From Paludibacteraceae bacterium (GTDB taxonomy: Bacteria; Bacteroidota; Bacteroidia; Bacteroidales; Paludibacteraceae), in contig JAQVJY010000004.1 of NCBI GenBank assembly GCA_028694915.1, positions 1 to 64,000 on the forward strand: a stretch of 64,000 bases of DNA, read 5' to 3'. The notes beneath the pieces are model-generated. The model saw nothing but the letters and a program-made list of their open reading frames with translations, was not told the origin of the DNA and searched no databases. The stretch's first letter is position 1, and each line of letters starts with the position of its first letter. The position numbers and the translations under genes were made by a program. Positions 1 to 8,971 of the stretch are shown piece after piece.

Positions 1-1
1 A

Positions 2-994
2 GAGCTACAAGCTATTGTGCAAGAGCTCCACATGCCGACTTTTACCGCCAAACAAATAGCAAACTGGCTGTACGTAAAACGCGTAACTTCTATCGACGCG
101 ATGAGCAATATTTCAGCGAAAAATCGCCATCTATTAAGCGAAAAATATACCCTTGGCTTACAATCACCCAGCAATACAGTTGCATCAGAAGATGGAACTA
201 AAAAATATCTATTTTCAACATCAAATGGCGCGATAGAAACGGTATTAATTCCTGAAGAAGATCGTGCTACCTTGTGTGTATCGTGTCAAGTAGGTTGTAA
301 AATGAATTGTGTGTTTTGCATGACTGGCAAACAAGGCTGGAGTGGCAATTTGACCGCCACCGACATTATGAATCAAATTTGTGCGATTCCTGAAAGTAAC
401 ACGCTCACCAATATTGTATTTATGGGCATGGGAGAGCCGTTTGACAACACGTTAGAACTACTCAAAACGTTAGAAATTCTAACATCAGATTGGGGATTTG
501 CTTGGAGTCCACGCCGCATTACGGTTTCGAGCGTGGGACTTATTCCTGGTATGAAACAATTTTTGGAACGTTCGGAGGCTCACCTTGCCATCAGTTTACA
601 CAATCCATTTAGTGAAGAACGTTTGGCAATAATGCCAACAGAGAAAGCCTATCCTATTGAAAAAGTAGTAACAGAACTCAAAAAGCATGATTTTTCGCAC
701 CAACGACGCGTATCATTTGAATATATTATGTTCGAAGGCGTGAACGATTCACCACGTCACGCGCGTGAACTTGTGCGTTTGCTCAACGGGCTACCTTGTC
801 GTGTGAATCTCATTAAATTCCACGCCATTCCTAATGTATCATTACATAGCCCATCGGCAGAAAAAATGGTTTGGTTTCGTGATTACTTAACCAAAAACCA
901 TGTTATTTGTACTATCAGACGTTCACGTGGCGAAGATATTTTGGCTGCATGTGGTTTATTGAGTTCTAACACACCAACACCAAACGCAGACTAA
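2..994 (+). CDS. rlmN: 23S rRNA/tRNA adenine-C2 methyltransferase RlmN (5' partial)
   Basis: Radical-SAM enzyme that methylates C2 of A2503 in 23S rRNA and A37 in some tRNAs. The reading frame is open to the left edge of the window, and the residues before the first possible start (GTG at 17) fit the family's N-terminal helical domain, so the true start lies outside. Visible signatures are the CxxxCxxC cluster motif (CKMNCVFC, about residue 94-101 counted from the GTG), the GMGEP motif, and the C-terminal RRSRGEDILAACG stretch carrying the cysteine that is transiently methylated in this family. It ends 45 bases before a lipoprotein gene on the same strand, and pdxA follows two genes later; these may form one operon. 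Family assignment is firm. Confidence 0.96.
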   Translation, partial: ELQAIVQELHMPTFTAKQIANWLYVKRVTSIDAMSNISAKNRHLLSEKYTLGLQSPSNTVASEDGTKKYLFSTSNGAIETVLIPEEDRATLCVSCQVGCKMNCVFCMTGKQGWSGNLTATDIMNQICAIPESNTLTNIVFMGMGEPFDNTLELLKTLEILTSDWGFAWSPRRITVSSVGLIPGMKQFLERSEAHLAISLHNPFSEERLAIMPTEKAYPIEKVVTELKKHDFSHQRRVSFEYIMFEGVNDSPRHARELVRLLNGLPCRVNLIKFHAIPNVSLHSPSAEKMVWFRDYLTKNHVICTIRRSRGEDILAACGLLSSNTPTPNAD

Positions 995-1039
995 AAAACA
1001 TTTAGAATTCAACCTATCAATAATTTAAACTGATTGATT

Positions 1040-2062
1040 ATGAAAAAAATGATTCTCCCTGTAATATTGGCAGCCATGCTTTTGAGTAGTTGCCACAATA
1101 GTGGATTATTATTACCTAATGCCACAGGAGCTGCATACGAAATACTCGTAGTGATGGACGAAAAAGATTGGCGCACAGAAGGCGGTAAAGCCTTATTCGA
1201 TTTATTAGCTGCGGATATGCCTTGTATTCCTCAAGCCGAACCGATGTTTGCTATTTCGCGCGTATCACAAGACCAATTTGACAATTTACTACGTCCAACG
1301 CGTAACATCGTCATGGTGGAAATTGATTCTACGCAATACACAAAAGCCACTATTAAATTCGTGAAAAATAGATGGGCCAATTCGCAAGCCATTGTACTCA
1401 TCACATCGAACACAGCGCAAAATTTAGCTTCTATTTTAGCCTCAAAAGGGAATGAAATCAGCAATTATTTAGTAGAAGCAGAACGCACACGTCAAATAGA
1501 CTTCTTAAAAAGCAGTATCAACAATACAGCGCTTAATAAGGTTTATACTAAATTTGGCGGACAAATAGCTGTGCCAACTAGTTTAAACAAATATAACGAA
1601 GCTCAAGATTTTATATGGATGTCGAATGGTAGCGCAGTTGCACGCCAAGACATACTAATTTATAGCTATCCATACACGGATAAAAAACAATTAACTGAAA
1701 AAGCATTGCTAGCCAAGCGCGATTCTATATTGCAAGCGCATATACCAGGTTCTTTCAAAGGATCATATATGGGTACTGCTTACACCTTTGAGCCTCCCAT
1801 TTTTAAAGAAATTTGGTTAAACGGTAGTTACTGTGCTGAAATTCGCGGTTTGTGGGAAATGAAAAATGGCGAAGTTATGGGTGGCCCCTTTGTGAGCCAC
1901 ACACGCCTTGACGAAGTCAACAATCGCTTAATCACCATCGAAGGATTTGTATTCGCACCTGGACGCGACAAACGCAATTTAATTCGACAAGTAGAAGCCA
2001 TGATTTATTCTTTCAAAATGCCACAAGAAGTAAACGAAGTAGTGATTACACCGAAAAAATAA
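1040..2062 (+). CDS. DUF4837 family lipoprotein
   Basis: A 340-residue predicted lipoprotein. I chose the ATG at 1040 over the in-frame TTG at 1034 because it directly begins a charged MKKM followed by a hydrophobic stretch and the lipobox LLSSC. The rest of the protein is soluble, with a pattern I recognise as the DUF4837 family found in Bacteroidota; no catalytic motif is evident. It probably sits in the periplasm, anchored to the inner or outer membrane. The neighbours rlmN, a small membrane protein and pdxA lie on the same strand with short gaps. Its function is unknown, so the name reflects family only. Confidence 0.85.
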   Translation: MKKMILPVILAAMLLSSCHNSGLLLPNATGAAYEILVVMDEKDWRTEGGKALFDLLAADMPCIPQAEPMFAISRVSQDQFDNLLRPTRNIVMVEIDSTQYTKATIKFVKNRWANSQAIVLITSNTAQNLASILASKGNEISNYLVEAERTRQIDFLKSSINNTALNKVYTKFGGQIAVPTSLNKYNEAQDFIWMSNGSAVARQDILIYSYPYTDKKQLTEKALLAKRDSILQAHIPGSFKGSYMGTAYTFEPPIFKEIWLNGSYCAEIRGLWEMKNGEVMGGPFVSHTRLDEVNNRLITIEGFVFAPGRDKRNLIRQVEAMIYSFKMPQEVNEVVITPKK

Positions 2063-2074
2063 ATTGATTCACAC

Positions 2075-2497
2075 ATGACACATTTACATAAATGGCAACT
2101 ATTTTGGAGCGCTTTCATAGGCTTAGGAGCCTATTGGGGAGCTGCCATGATGTTCATTGACCCAACTGGCGTAAAATGGGGCATGGAACCGTTATTGCCT
2201 TTATTACAAAAGTTACCATTGTCAGATATATTTTTCCAAAACTTCATTTGGTCTGGCATCGTATTATTACTTGTAAATGGAGTAACTAATACCATCGCAT
2301 TTCTTTTACTCGCCAAAAAACACCAATTGGGAGCTTTGGCTGGTTTAGCATGTGGCATCATCTTAATAATTTGGATATTAGCAGAATATCTTATTTTCGG
2401 ATTTAACTTTTTATCAAATATCTATTTAGCATTTGGTTTCCTACAAGCCGGGAACGGTTTTTTACTTTGGAAACGGACAAAAACACTGAAAAATTAA
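2075..2497 (+). CDS. Small four-helix membrane protein, unknown function
   Basis: A 140-residue protein made of about four hydrophobic segments (roughly residues 8-28, 55-80, 85-105 and 110-132) separated by short loops, with a basic C-terminus. I see no motif that names a family with certainty. It starts 12 bases after the DUF4837 lipoprotein stop codon and is followed 22 bases later by pdxA, so it is likely co-transcribed with both. The start at the ATG gives a short N-terminal tail before the first membrane helix. It is a real gene by length, frame and packing between neighbours, but no role can be assigned. Confidence 0.75.
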   Translation: MTHLHKWQLFWSAFIGLGAYWGAAMMFIDPTGVKWGMEPLLPLLQKLPLSDIFFQNFIWSGIVLLLVNGVTNTIAFLLLAKKHQLGALAGLACGIILIIWILAEYLIFGFNFLSNIYLAFGFLQAGNGFLLWKRTKTLKN

Positions 2498-2519
2498 CGC
2501 ATTACAAAACAACGATAGT

Positions 2520-3584
2520 ATGGAAAAACTACTCAAAATTGGTATCACACAAGGTGACATCAATGGAATTGGTTACGAAGTAATTTTAAAAACCTTAGCC
2601 GATCCACGTATGCTAGAGCTTTGCATACCTGTGATTTATGGTTCATCCAAAGCGATTGGTTACTACAAAAAATTACTTGAACTCGACCATTTGAGCATCA
2701 ATATTATAAAATCGGCTGATGAAGCTGGGGCAAAACGCATCAACATCATCAATTGTGGTGCCGATGAGTTAAAAGTAGAAATAGGACAATGCACAGCCGA
2801 AGGTGGACAAGGTGCTTTTGCTGCCTTGGAAGCTGCTACAGCAGAACTACAAGCCGGACATATCGATGCTTTGGTAACTGCACCTATCAACAAAAGCAAC
2901 ATGCCCAACGATAGTTTTAAATTTCCTGGTCACACAGAGTATTTAGAACATAAAGCCAATGGTCAACACTCATTGATGATTTTGATGAGCGGGAATACAC
3001 GCATTGCATTGGTAACCAACCATATTGCCATTTCGGAAATATCAAAAAATATTACAGAAGAACTCATTCTTAATAAGTTGGAGATTTTAAATCAAACCTT
3101 AATACGCGATTTCGGCATCGTAAAACCACGCATCGCGGTATTTGGATTGAATCCACACGCAGGTGATCAAGGATTATTTGGCGATGAAGAAGCACGCATT
3201 ATCACACCAGCGTTGAAAAAAGCGAATGAAAACGGAATTTTGTGCGTAGGACCGTTGTCAGCAGATGGCTTTTGGGGTTCACGCTCGTTTCAACACTATG
3301 ATGCCATTTTAGCCATGTATCACGATCAAGGATTAGGCGCTTTTAAAGCGCTATATATGGACGAAGGTGTAAATTTCACGGCTGGTTTGCCCTTTGTACG
3401 CACATCGCCAGCACATGGAACTGCCTACGGGTTAGTGGGGAAAAACGAGGCGAGTGAACAATCATTCCGTCAAGCTATGTACAGCGCATGCGACATCATT
3501 CGCTACCGTGCCATGTACGATGAAATGAGCAAAAACCCATTGGTAGTAGAGCCAATACGCGTTTCTAACAAAAAAAATGACTAA
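2520..3584 (+). CDS. pdxA: 4-hydroxythreonine-4-phosphate dehydrogenase PdxA
   Basis: Oxidises 4-phosphohydroxy-L-threonine in the DXP-dependent pathway to pyridoxal phosphate. The 354-residue protein has the family landmarks: the N-terminal ITQGDINGIGYEV, the TAPINK motif near residue 120, the FPGHTEYLE motif that contributes a metal-binding His, and the later NPHAGDQGLFG and AMYHDQGLGAFK motifs with further metal-ligand histidines. Length is slightly above the usual 330. The partner PdxJ is not in the window. It is the last gene of the rlmN run and is followed by the promoter and attenuator of trpB, whose -33 element begins five bases after the stop codon. PLP made by this pathway is the cofactor of the TrpB encoded next door. 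Confidence 0.95.
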   Translation: MEKLLKIGITQGDINGIGYEVILKTLADPRMLELCIPVIYGSSKAIGYYKKLLELDHLSINIIKSADEAGAKRINIINCGADELKVEIGQCTAEGGQGAFAALEAATAELQAGHIDALVTAPINKSNMPNDSFKFPGHTEYLEHKANGQHSLMILMSGNTRIALVTNHIAISEISKNITEELILNKLEILNQTLIRDFGIVKPRIAVFGLNPHAGDQGLFGDEEARIITPALKKANENGILCVGPLSADGFWGSRSFQHYDAILAMYHDQGLGAFKALYMDEGVNFTAGLPFVRTSPAHGTAYGLVGKNEASEQSFRQAMYSACDIIRYRAMYDEMSKNPLVVEPIRVSNKKND

Positions 3585-3588
3585 AAAA

Positions 3589-3620
3589 TTTGCATATTTC
3601 ATTTTTTACTTGTTACTTTG
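3589..3620 (+). promoter_or_regulatory. Promoter of the trp leader
   Basis: A -33 TTTG at 3589-3592 is followed after 20 bases by TTACTTTG at 3613-3620, one mismatch from the Bacteroidota -7 consensus TAnnTTTG. The predicted start near 3627 leaves about 20 bases before the leader peptide ATG. The match is by eye; no transcript data. Confidence 0.6.
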
Positions 3621-3646
3621 CCGACATATTTAACAAAAGACAATTT

Positions 3647-3694
3647 ATGAAATTGAGTTTGACAAACAATTGGTGGTGGCAACCGTTCTTATAG
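3647..3694 (+). CDS. trpL: Trp leader peptide (15 residues, three consecutive Trp)
   Basis: A short open frame, ATG to TAG, encodes MKLSLTNNWWWQPFL. Three adjacent UGG codons (3671-3679) sit midway, exactly the arrangement used to sense charged tRNA-Trp by ribosome stalling. The stop codon lies immediately before the purine-rich segment that forms the antiterminator, and a terminator hairpin follows 45 bases later, ahead of a tryptophan synthase gene. The peptide itself probably has no function. It is too short to be called on coding statistics, so the assignment rests on the Trp run and the RNA structures around it. Confidence 0.85.
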   Translation: MKLSLTNNWWWQPFL

Positions 3695-3770
3695 AAGGAG
3701 GGTCGTTACTTGTTTTGTCATATTTAAACCATATTGAGAAACCGTAGGATACCCTCCTGCGGTTTTTTTT
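3681..3770 (+). promoter_or_regulatory. Transcription attenuator of trpB (antiterminator and terminator)
   Basis: Terminator: AAACCGTAGGA (3739-3749) pairs with TCCTGCGGTTT (3755-3765) over 11 positions with one G-U, loop TACCC, then a U run to 3770. Antiterminator: AGGAGGGT (3696-3703) is fully complementary to ACCCTCCT (3751-3758), and AACCG (3681-3685) can add pairing with CGGTT (3760-3764); both use the terminator's 3' arm, so the structures exclude each other. A ribosome stalled on the Trp codons leaves 3696-3703 free and favours read-through; a ribosome at the stop codon 3692-3694 covers it and favours termination. Confidence 0.85.
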
Positions 3771-3941
3771 GTGTGTTTTTTCCATTTTAAACAGATTCAA
3801 TTGTTATTCACTATGATATTAAATGCTTATATACTTCATTGGTTACATCGCATACTACGGCGATGGCGTTAGAGCGCTACATCCACAAAAAAAATATCAT
3901 TATTCAACTTAACAATTAAACACATTAAAATACAACTCATT

Positions 3942-5303
3942 ATGAAAGTCACTAAAAAAATCGTATTATCAGAAAATGACATGCCAAAACAATGGTATAA
4001 TATTGTAGCAGATTTAACTAACAAACCAATGCCAATGCTACATCCTGGCACCAAACAGCCACTAAAGCCAGAAGAAATGGAAGGGCTTTTTGCCAAAGGA
4101 CTTGTGGAACAAGAATTTACCACCGAACGTTACATTGACATTCCTGATGAAGTACGCGATTTATACCGCATCTATCGTCCGACACCATTAGTAAGAGCAT
4201 CGGGTTTAGAAAAAGCATTAGATACACCAGCCAAAATCTATTTTAAAAACGAAAGCGTTAGTCCAGTTGGTTCTCACAAATTAAATTCAGCTATTCCACA
4301 AGCCTACTACAATAAAATTCAAGGCATCAAGCACATGACTACCGAAACAGGTGCAGGTCAATGGGGTTCGGCATTGAGTATTGCTTGTAAACACTTTGGA
4401 CTCGATTTAGATGTATTCATGGTAAAAGTAAGCTACGACCAAAAGCCTTATCGTAAATCAGTAATGCGTACGTATGGCGCCAATGTAGTAGCTTCGCCAA
4501 GTAACACAACTGAAGTTGGTCGACGTTTACAAGCAGCACATCCTAACACATCAGGAAGTTTAGGAATGGCCATCTCTGAAGCGGTAGAAAAAGCAATGAC
4601 ACAGCCAGATACACGTTACGGTTTAGGAAGTGTTTTAAATCATGTTATTTTACACCAAACAATTATTGGAGAAGAAGCCAAAAAACAGATGGAAATCGCC
4701 GGTGATTATCCTGATGTAGTTATTGGTTGTTTCGGTGGCGGATCAAATTTCTGCGGTATTTCATTCCCATTTTTACACGACAATTTAGTTGGTGGCAAAC
4801 AAACGCGTTTTATTGCTGCGGAACCAGCTTCATGTCCAAAATTAACACGTGGTAAGTTTGAATACGATTTTGGCGACACCGAAGGATTTACACCACTTTT
4901 ACCAATGTTCACCTTAGGACATGATTTTGAACCAGCCGATATTCATGCAGGTGGTTTACGCTACCATGGTGCTGGTACTATCGTGAGCCAATTGATGAAA
5001 GACAAACTCATTGAAGCTGCTGATGTAAAGCAGTTAGAATCATTCGAAGCTGGCGTTTTATTTGCACAAGCAGAAGGTATTATACCTGCTCCAGAATCAA
5101 CACATGCAATTTCGGTCGCTATAAAAGAAGCTTTAAAAGCCAAGGAAGAAGGCAAAGAAAAAGTTATTTTATTCAACCTTTCTGGTCACGGTTTAATTGA
5201 CATGGCATCATACGATCGTTATTTTGCTGGTGAACTACAAAACTATGAAGTACCAGAAGAAGAAATAACAAAAAATGTGGCTAAATTAGAAAAACTAGCT
5301 TAA
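3942..5303 (+). CDS. trpB: Tryptophan synthase beta subunit, TrpB2 type
   Basis: PLP enzyme that condenses indole with serine to give tryptophan. The 453-residue length and N-terminal extension are those of the TrpB2 branch rather than the 390-410-residue TrpB1. Visible features are YRPTPLVRA, the PLP lysine in SPVGSHKLNSA (K113), TETGAGQWGSA with the catalytic Glu, and the phosphate-binding FGGGSN. No trpA or other trp gene is adjacent, which fits TrpB2 proteins that act alone as indole-salvaging enzymes. The gene is preceded by a Trp attenuator, so expression should rise when charged tRNA-Trp is scarce. A strong terminator follows. Whether a second TrpB exists elsewhere cannot be seen here. 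Confidence 0.93.
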   Translation: MKVTKKIVLSENDMPKQWYNIVADLTNKPMPMLHPGTKQPLKPEEMEGLFAKGLVEQEFTTERYIDIPDEVRDLYRIYRPTPLVRASGLEKALDTPAKIYFKNESVSPVGSHKLNSAIPQAYYNKIQGIKHMTTETGAGQWGSALSIACKHFGLDLDVFMVKVSYDQKPYRKSVMRTYGANVVASPSNTTEVGRRLQAAHPNTSGSLGMAISEAVEKAMTQPDTRYGLGSVLNHVILHQTIIGEEAKKQMEIAGDYPDVVIGCFGGGSNFCGISFPFLHDNLVGGKQTRFIAAEPASCPKLTRGKFEYDFGDTEGFTPLLPMFTLGHDFEPADIHAGGLRYHGAGTIVSQLMKDKLIEAADVKQLESFEAGVLFAQAEGIIPAPESTHAISVAIKEALKAKEEGKEKVILFNLSGHGLIDMASYDRYFAGELQNYEVPEEEITKNVAKLEKLA

Positions 5304-5326
5304 ACCTATTTTCTATATTCCAATTC

Positions 5327-5359
5327 AACGGCTGCAATAAAATTTTGCAGCCGTTTTTT
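5327..5359 (+). terminator. Intrinsic terminator after trpB
   Basis: AACGGCTGCA (5327-5336) pairs perfectly with TGCAGCCGTT (5346-5355), nine-base loop, followed by a T run. Confidence 0.9.
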
Positions 5360-5393
5360 CGTTTGTTTAGTATGGCTTTGTCAATTTAAATTG

Positions 5394-5401
5394 TAACTTT
5401 G
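5394..5401 (+). promoter_or_regulatory. -7 promoter element before the deacetylase gene
   Basis: TAACTTTG is an exact TAnnTTTG match 16 bases before the ATG at 5418. A TTTG exists at 5377-5380 but the spacing (13) is too short, so the -33 part is weak. Confidence 0.6.
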
Positions 5402-5417
5402 CAATACTTAAACAACC

Positions 5418-6734
5418 ATGCAAGAAACCATTACATATATTATTGAATTTTTACTTCACGGGAACAAACACTTAATTTCAGAAGTGGGCTATACCAGTGA
5501 TGTAACTCAATTTCATCGTTACCGCGTGGTTATTATTCCGTCAAATTTCTTCGATGATGGTATTTATGGAACGGCGCAATCCATGCCACCATTACCTTTA
5601 GAGGAAATAGAACAAACTCCACTCTTATTTGGGAAACCGCTCCTACGAAAAATAGGTAATACATTACTCGTAGAAGCGGATATTGTTGCGAGCAGTTATT
5701 TTCTTCTATCACGTTACGAAGAGATGCTCAATCCTAAGACATTACGCGATGAGCACGGACGCTTTATTGGTAAAAAATCATTGCCCTACCAAGCGGGTTT
5801 TATAGATAGACCTATTGTAGATGAATATGGCCAATTACTACGTGGTTGGTTACGCCAACAAGGATGTGATGTAACTGAACCAGATGCAACATATAATAAC
5901 ATTTTTTTGACCCACGATGTCGATTCTGTAGCACATTTCAGGCATTTTAGAGGCACTGTGGGCGGATTCTTACGCGGTATCTTACACAAAGGCTGTGCTA
6001 TCAAAGTCGTTCTAAAATCATTACTTTCACTCGAAAAAGATCCTGCATACACTTTCCCGTGGATTTACGAAAGGGATAAACAGGTGCAAGGTGCCATTCC
6101 TATCTATTTTATTAAAGCAGTAAAATACGTAAAAGGATTTGATTATCCTGGCTACAAGTTAAAAGGCAAAGATTTCACCAGATTTGTAAAACACACATTG
6201 AATAATTGTCCTAACGCACAATTTGGATTACACGCAAGTTACCAAAGCGGCTACGAGCCAAATCTCATTCTCGAAGAACGAAATAGGTTGCAAAAAGTAT
6301 TTCCAAAACAAGTCATTACATCGGCTAGACATCATTATCTCCACGCATTACAACCAGAAGATATGATGTACCTTATCAAAGCAGGCATTACAGATGATTA
6401 CACCTTGGGGTATGCCGACATAGCTGGTTTCAGACTTGGCACATGTCGTGCGGTACAATTTATTAATCCACACACGAAAGAACTGACATCTCTTACACTT
6501 CATCCTTTGACCATGATGGATTGCACGTTGTCTAACAACAACTATATGAATTTGTGGTACGACGAAGCATTTAGTTACGCCTGCCAATTAATAGATACTA
6601 CCAAAAAATATCACGGCGATGTATGCTTGCTTTGGCACAATACAATTATAGATAATCAAGGCATAAATAAAAATAGCTATCATAAAAGACTGTATTCCAA
6701 CATTATAAATTATTTACAAAACAGCATTAAATGA
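5418..6734 (+). CDS. Polysaccharide deacetylase-like protein (DUF7033 type)
   Basis: A 438-residue protein of the kind that in Bacteroidota joins an N-terminal DUF7033-like region (about residues 1-150) to a carbohydrate esterase-like barrel. The barrel part shows FLTHDVDS near residue 160, the usual first motif with metal-binding Asp, later HASYQSG, and RHHYLH and LWHN segments that could supply further ligands. No signal peptide is seen, so it likely acts in the cytoplasm or on the inner face of the membrane on sugar or lipid-linked glycans. Its stop overlaps the start of the next glycosyltransferase by four bases (ATGA), showing translational coupling. The exact substrate is unknown. Confidence 0.8.
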   Translation: MQETITYIIEFLLHGNKHLISEVGYTSDVTQFHRYRVVIIPSNFFDDGIYGTAQSMPPLPLEEIEQTPLLFGKPLLRKIGNTLLVEADIVASSYFLLSRYEEMLNPKTLRDEHGRFIGKKSLPYQAGFIDRPIVDEYGQLLRGWLRQQGCDVTEPDATYNNIFLTHDVDSVAHFRHFRGTVGGFLRGILHKGCAIKVVLKSLLSLEKDPAYTFPWIYERDKQVQGAIPIYFIKAVKYVKGFDYPGYKLKGKDFTRFVKHTLNNCPNAQFGLHASYQSGYEPNLILEERNRLQKVFPKQVITSARHHYLHALQPEDMMYLIKAGITDDYTLGYADIAGFRLGTCRAVQFINPHTKELTSLTLHPLTMMDCTLSNNNYMNLWYDEAFSYACQLIDTTKKYHGDVCLLWHNTIIDNQGINKNSYHKRLYSNIINYLQNSIK

Positions 6735-7984
6735 GAACCGTTGCGACACATAAACGCATACTAATTTTGAGCGACGAAATTGGACGACCTGCATACAGCC
6801 CGCGTTTGCGTTCGTTGTGCGACGTGTTGGTCGCAGAGGGATACCATATTGTTGTTTTTACAGAATTCAACGGTCAAGGACTTGATTTTGAACATTATTA
6901 TCCGATTAAAAGTTTTGAATATTACAAATATTCAGGTATAATGCGTCACATAGAATGGGCTCTTAAATTTATATTTAACCTCATTATCGACCATAAAAAC
7001 AGAAGTTTTGCCAAACACATACTTTCAGACTGTCGTTCGGAAAAATCGGAATTCGATGCTATCGTCTGCACCGGTTTTCATACATTTCCGCATCCGGCAG
7101 CAGCATGGCTTGCCAAGCAACTGAACATTCCGTTTTTGTGCGACATTCGCGACCTCGCCGAGCAAATAGGCGGAAGCCATTACCAAAAGCATCAGTCGGC
7201 TCAGCGCAACCCTATTTACCTTGCTGCGAACCAATTATACCGAAACATTAACATCAAACGACGCAATAATGCGCTAAAACAAGCGCACGTTTTGACCACG
7301 GTGTCGCCTTGGCATCAACAATTTTTGAAACAGATTAATCCTTCAACGTCTCTCATTTATAACGGATACGATGCCAACCTCTACCGACCCGAGCATATTC
7401 AAACCAAACAATTTATAATCAGATATATAGGTCGACTTTATGGAGAAGAGATGCAAAATCCGACTCTCGTCTTTGAAGCACTTGCGGAGCTCACACAAAA
7501 CCATAACGATTTGTCGAAATATCTATCTTTTGAATGGTACACTGCCACAACATCACACGACGAAATTCTGAAACTGGCAAAAAAATATCATATCGAACAA
7601 TTGACACATGTTTATAATTATGTGCCACTTAACAATGTTCCGTCGTTGCTCAACACCTCGTCTGTTGTTTTGGTTCTTACCAACAAACCCACCAAAAATG
7701 GACCTTTTGGTGTAATGACGACCAAATTTTTCGAAGCTTTAGGTTGTGAACGCCCTGTGTTATGTGTGCAAAGCGACAAAGGCTGTTTGGCACAAGTTAT
7801 TCAACAAACCAATGCAGGATTGGCCGGAGAAAATATTGAACAGGTTAAAACATTTATTCTTAAAAAATACAGTGAGTGGAAACAAATGGGCTATACAACT
7901 CAAGAAGTAAACTTGTCGGCAAAAAATAGTTTTTCGCGTCAGGCCGAAGCCCAACAGTTTATTCAATTATTATCACAACTTTAG
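6731..7984 (+). CDS. Glycosyltransferase, GT4-like (GT-B fold)
   Basis: A 417-residue GT-B type sugar transferase. The N-terminal half has the usual ILSDEIGRPAYSPRLRSL opening and a HPAAAWLAKQLNIPFLCDIRD acceptor-domain pattern; the C-terminal half holds the nucleotide-sugar domain with SLIYNGYDANLY, RYIGRLYG and the PFGVMTTKFFEALGCERPVL segment where GT4 enzymes bind the donor. It overlaps the deacetylase upstream by four bases and is followed six bases later by a GT2 gene, so the three form one unit for modifying a surface glycan. The first half of the gene appears richer in G and C at third positions than its flanks, which may point to separate origin. Donor and acceptor are unknown. Confidence 0.85.
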   Translation: MRTVATHKRILILSDEIGRPAYSPRLRSLCDVLVAEGYHIVVFTEFNGQGLDFEHYYPIKSFEYYKYSGIMRHIEWALKFIFNLIIDHKNRSFAKHILSDCRSEKSEFDAIVCTGFHTFPHPAAAWLAKQLNIPFLCDIRDLAEQIGGSHYQKHQSAQRNPIYLAANQLYRNINIKRRNNALKQAHVLTTVSPWHQQFLKQINPSTSLIYNGYDANLYRPEHIQTKQFIIRYIGRLYGEEMQNPTLVFEALAELTQNHNDLSKYLSFEWYTATTSHDEILKLAKKYHIEQLTHVYNYVPLNNVPSLLNTSSVVLVLTNKPTKNGPFGVMTTKFFEALGCERPVLCVQSDKGCLAQVIQQTNAGLAGENIEQVKTFILKKYSEWKQMGYTTQEVNLSAKNSFSRQAEAQQFIQLLSQL

Positions 7985-7990
7985 CCAAAT

Positions 7991-8968
7991 ATGAATTCAG
8001 ACGTTGTTTCAATTATTGTTCCTATTTATAATGTTTCTTTATATTTGGAGAGATGTATTCTTTCCATTATTAACCAAACATACCAATCTCTTGATATAAT
8101 TCTGATTGATGATGGCTCTACAGATAATTCGGGACAAATTTGCGACAATTTTGCGACACGCGATTCACGAATAAAAGTATGGCACCAATCTAACAAAGGC
8201 TTGTCCAAAACACGTAATTTTGGCATTGAACGTGCCTTTGGAAAATTTTTAGTATTTGTTGATGGTGACGATTATTTAACCGAAAATCATATCGAAAATG
8301 CCATTAAGCAAATGTATGACAACGATATTTTGTGTACTGGATATACCAAAGTCGATTCTAATGGGAACTTACTAAACGTCAGAAAACTAAAATGTGACAT
8401 AAACTCAAAGCACATTTTGCATTCGGTGTGTTGTAAACTTTACAAAACAGAATTTATTAAAACTAATCAGCTTTCTTTTTATCAGATCAATCCGGGCGAA
8501 GATATTCTGTTTCTCTTTAGGTGTTTGGCTGTAACCAATAAGTTTGCTATTTCAGATTTAACAGGATATTATTACGTAACAAATCCGAATTCTATTTCGC
8601 ATACTATTTATAATAACATCGATCAACAGATAGAAATCATCTTTTCTCAAATTAATCATATCATTACAGATTATCCTTTAAATTTTCAAAAAGAAAAAGA
8701 ACAAATAAGTTTCTCGCTGATTAAAATAGCCTTGTTTTTTATTCGTCATTTGTCTTTCTCATGTAATTCTAAAGCTGATTATAAACATAAAAGTCGTCAG
8801 ATATTAAGCACTGCATTTGAAATAATACAGTTACATCATTTAGGTAAGCCTAATTATTTTTTAGCAGAAAAATTTTCTACAAATATAGTCGTTCTTTTTT
8901 GTTGGTTGCTTTTTAAAATTGGCTTATACACACCTCTTGTGCCATATATTTTCAGATATCGAAAATAA
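7991..8968 (+). CDS. Glycosyltransferase family 2
   Basis: A 325-residue GT-A enzyme. The N-terminal 220 residues carry the standard GT2 order: VSIIVPIYNVSLYLERC, IDDGSTDNSG, a KGLSKTRNFG segment, and the DGDD metal-binding motif (FVDGDDYL). The C-terminal part has hydrophobic stretches that may associate with the membrane. It is the last gene of the three-gene glycan unit that begins at 5418; no terminator is evident before the groES control region. The gene is more AT-rich than its upstream neighbour. Donor sugar and acceptor are not deducible from sequence. Confidence 0.88.
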   Translation: MNSDVVSIIVPIYNVSLYLERCILSIINQTYQSLDIILIDDGSTDNSGQICDNFATRDSRIKVWHQSNKGLSKTRNFGIERAFGKFLVFVDGDDYLTENHIENAIKQMYDNDILCTGYTKVDSNGNLLNVRKLKCDINSKHILHSVCCKLYKTEFIKTNQLSFYQINPGEDILFLFRCLAVTNKFAISDLTGYYYVTNPNSISHTIYNNIDQQIEIIFSQINHIITDYPLNFQKEKEQISFSLIKIALFFIRHLSFSCNSKADYKHKSRQILSTAFEIIQLHHLGKPNYFLAEKFSTNIVVLFCWLLFKIGLYTPLVPYIFRYRK

Positions 8969-8971
8969 TTC

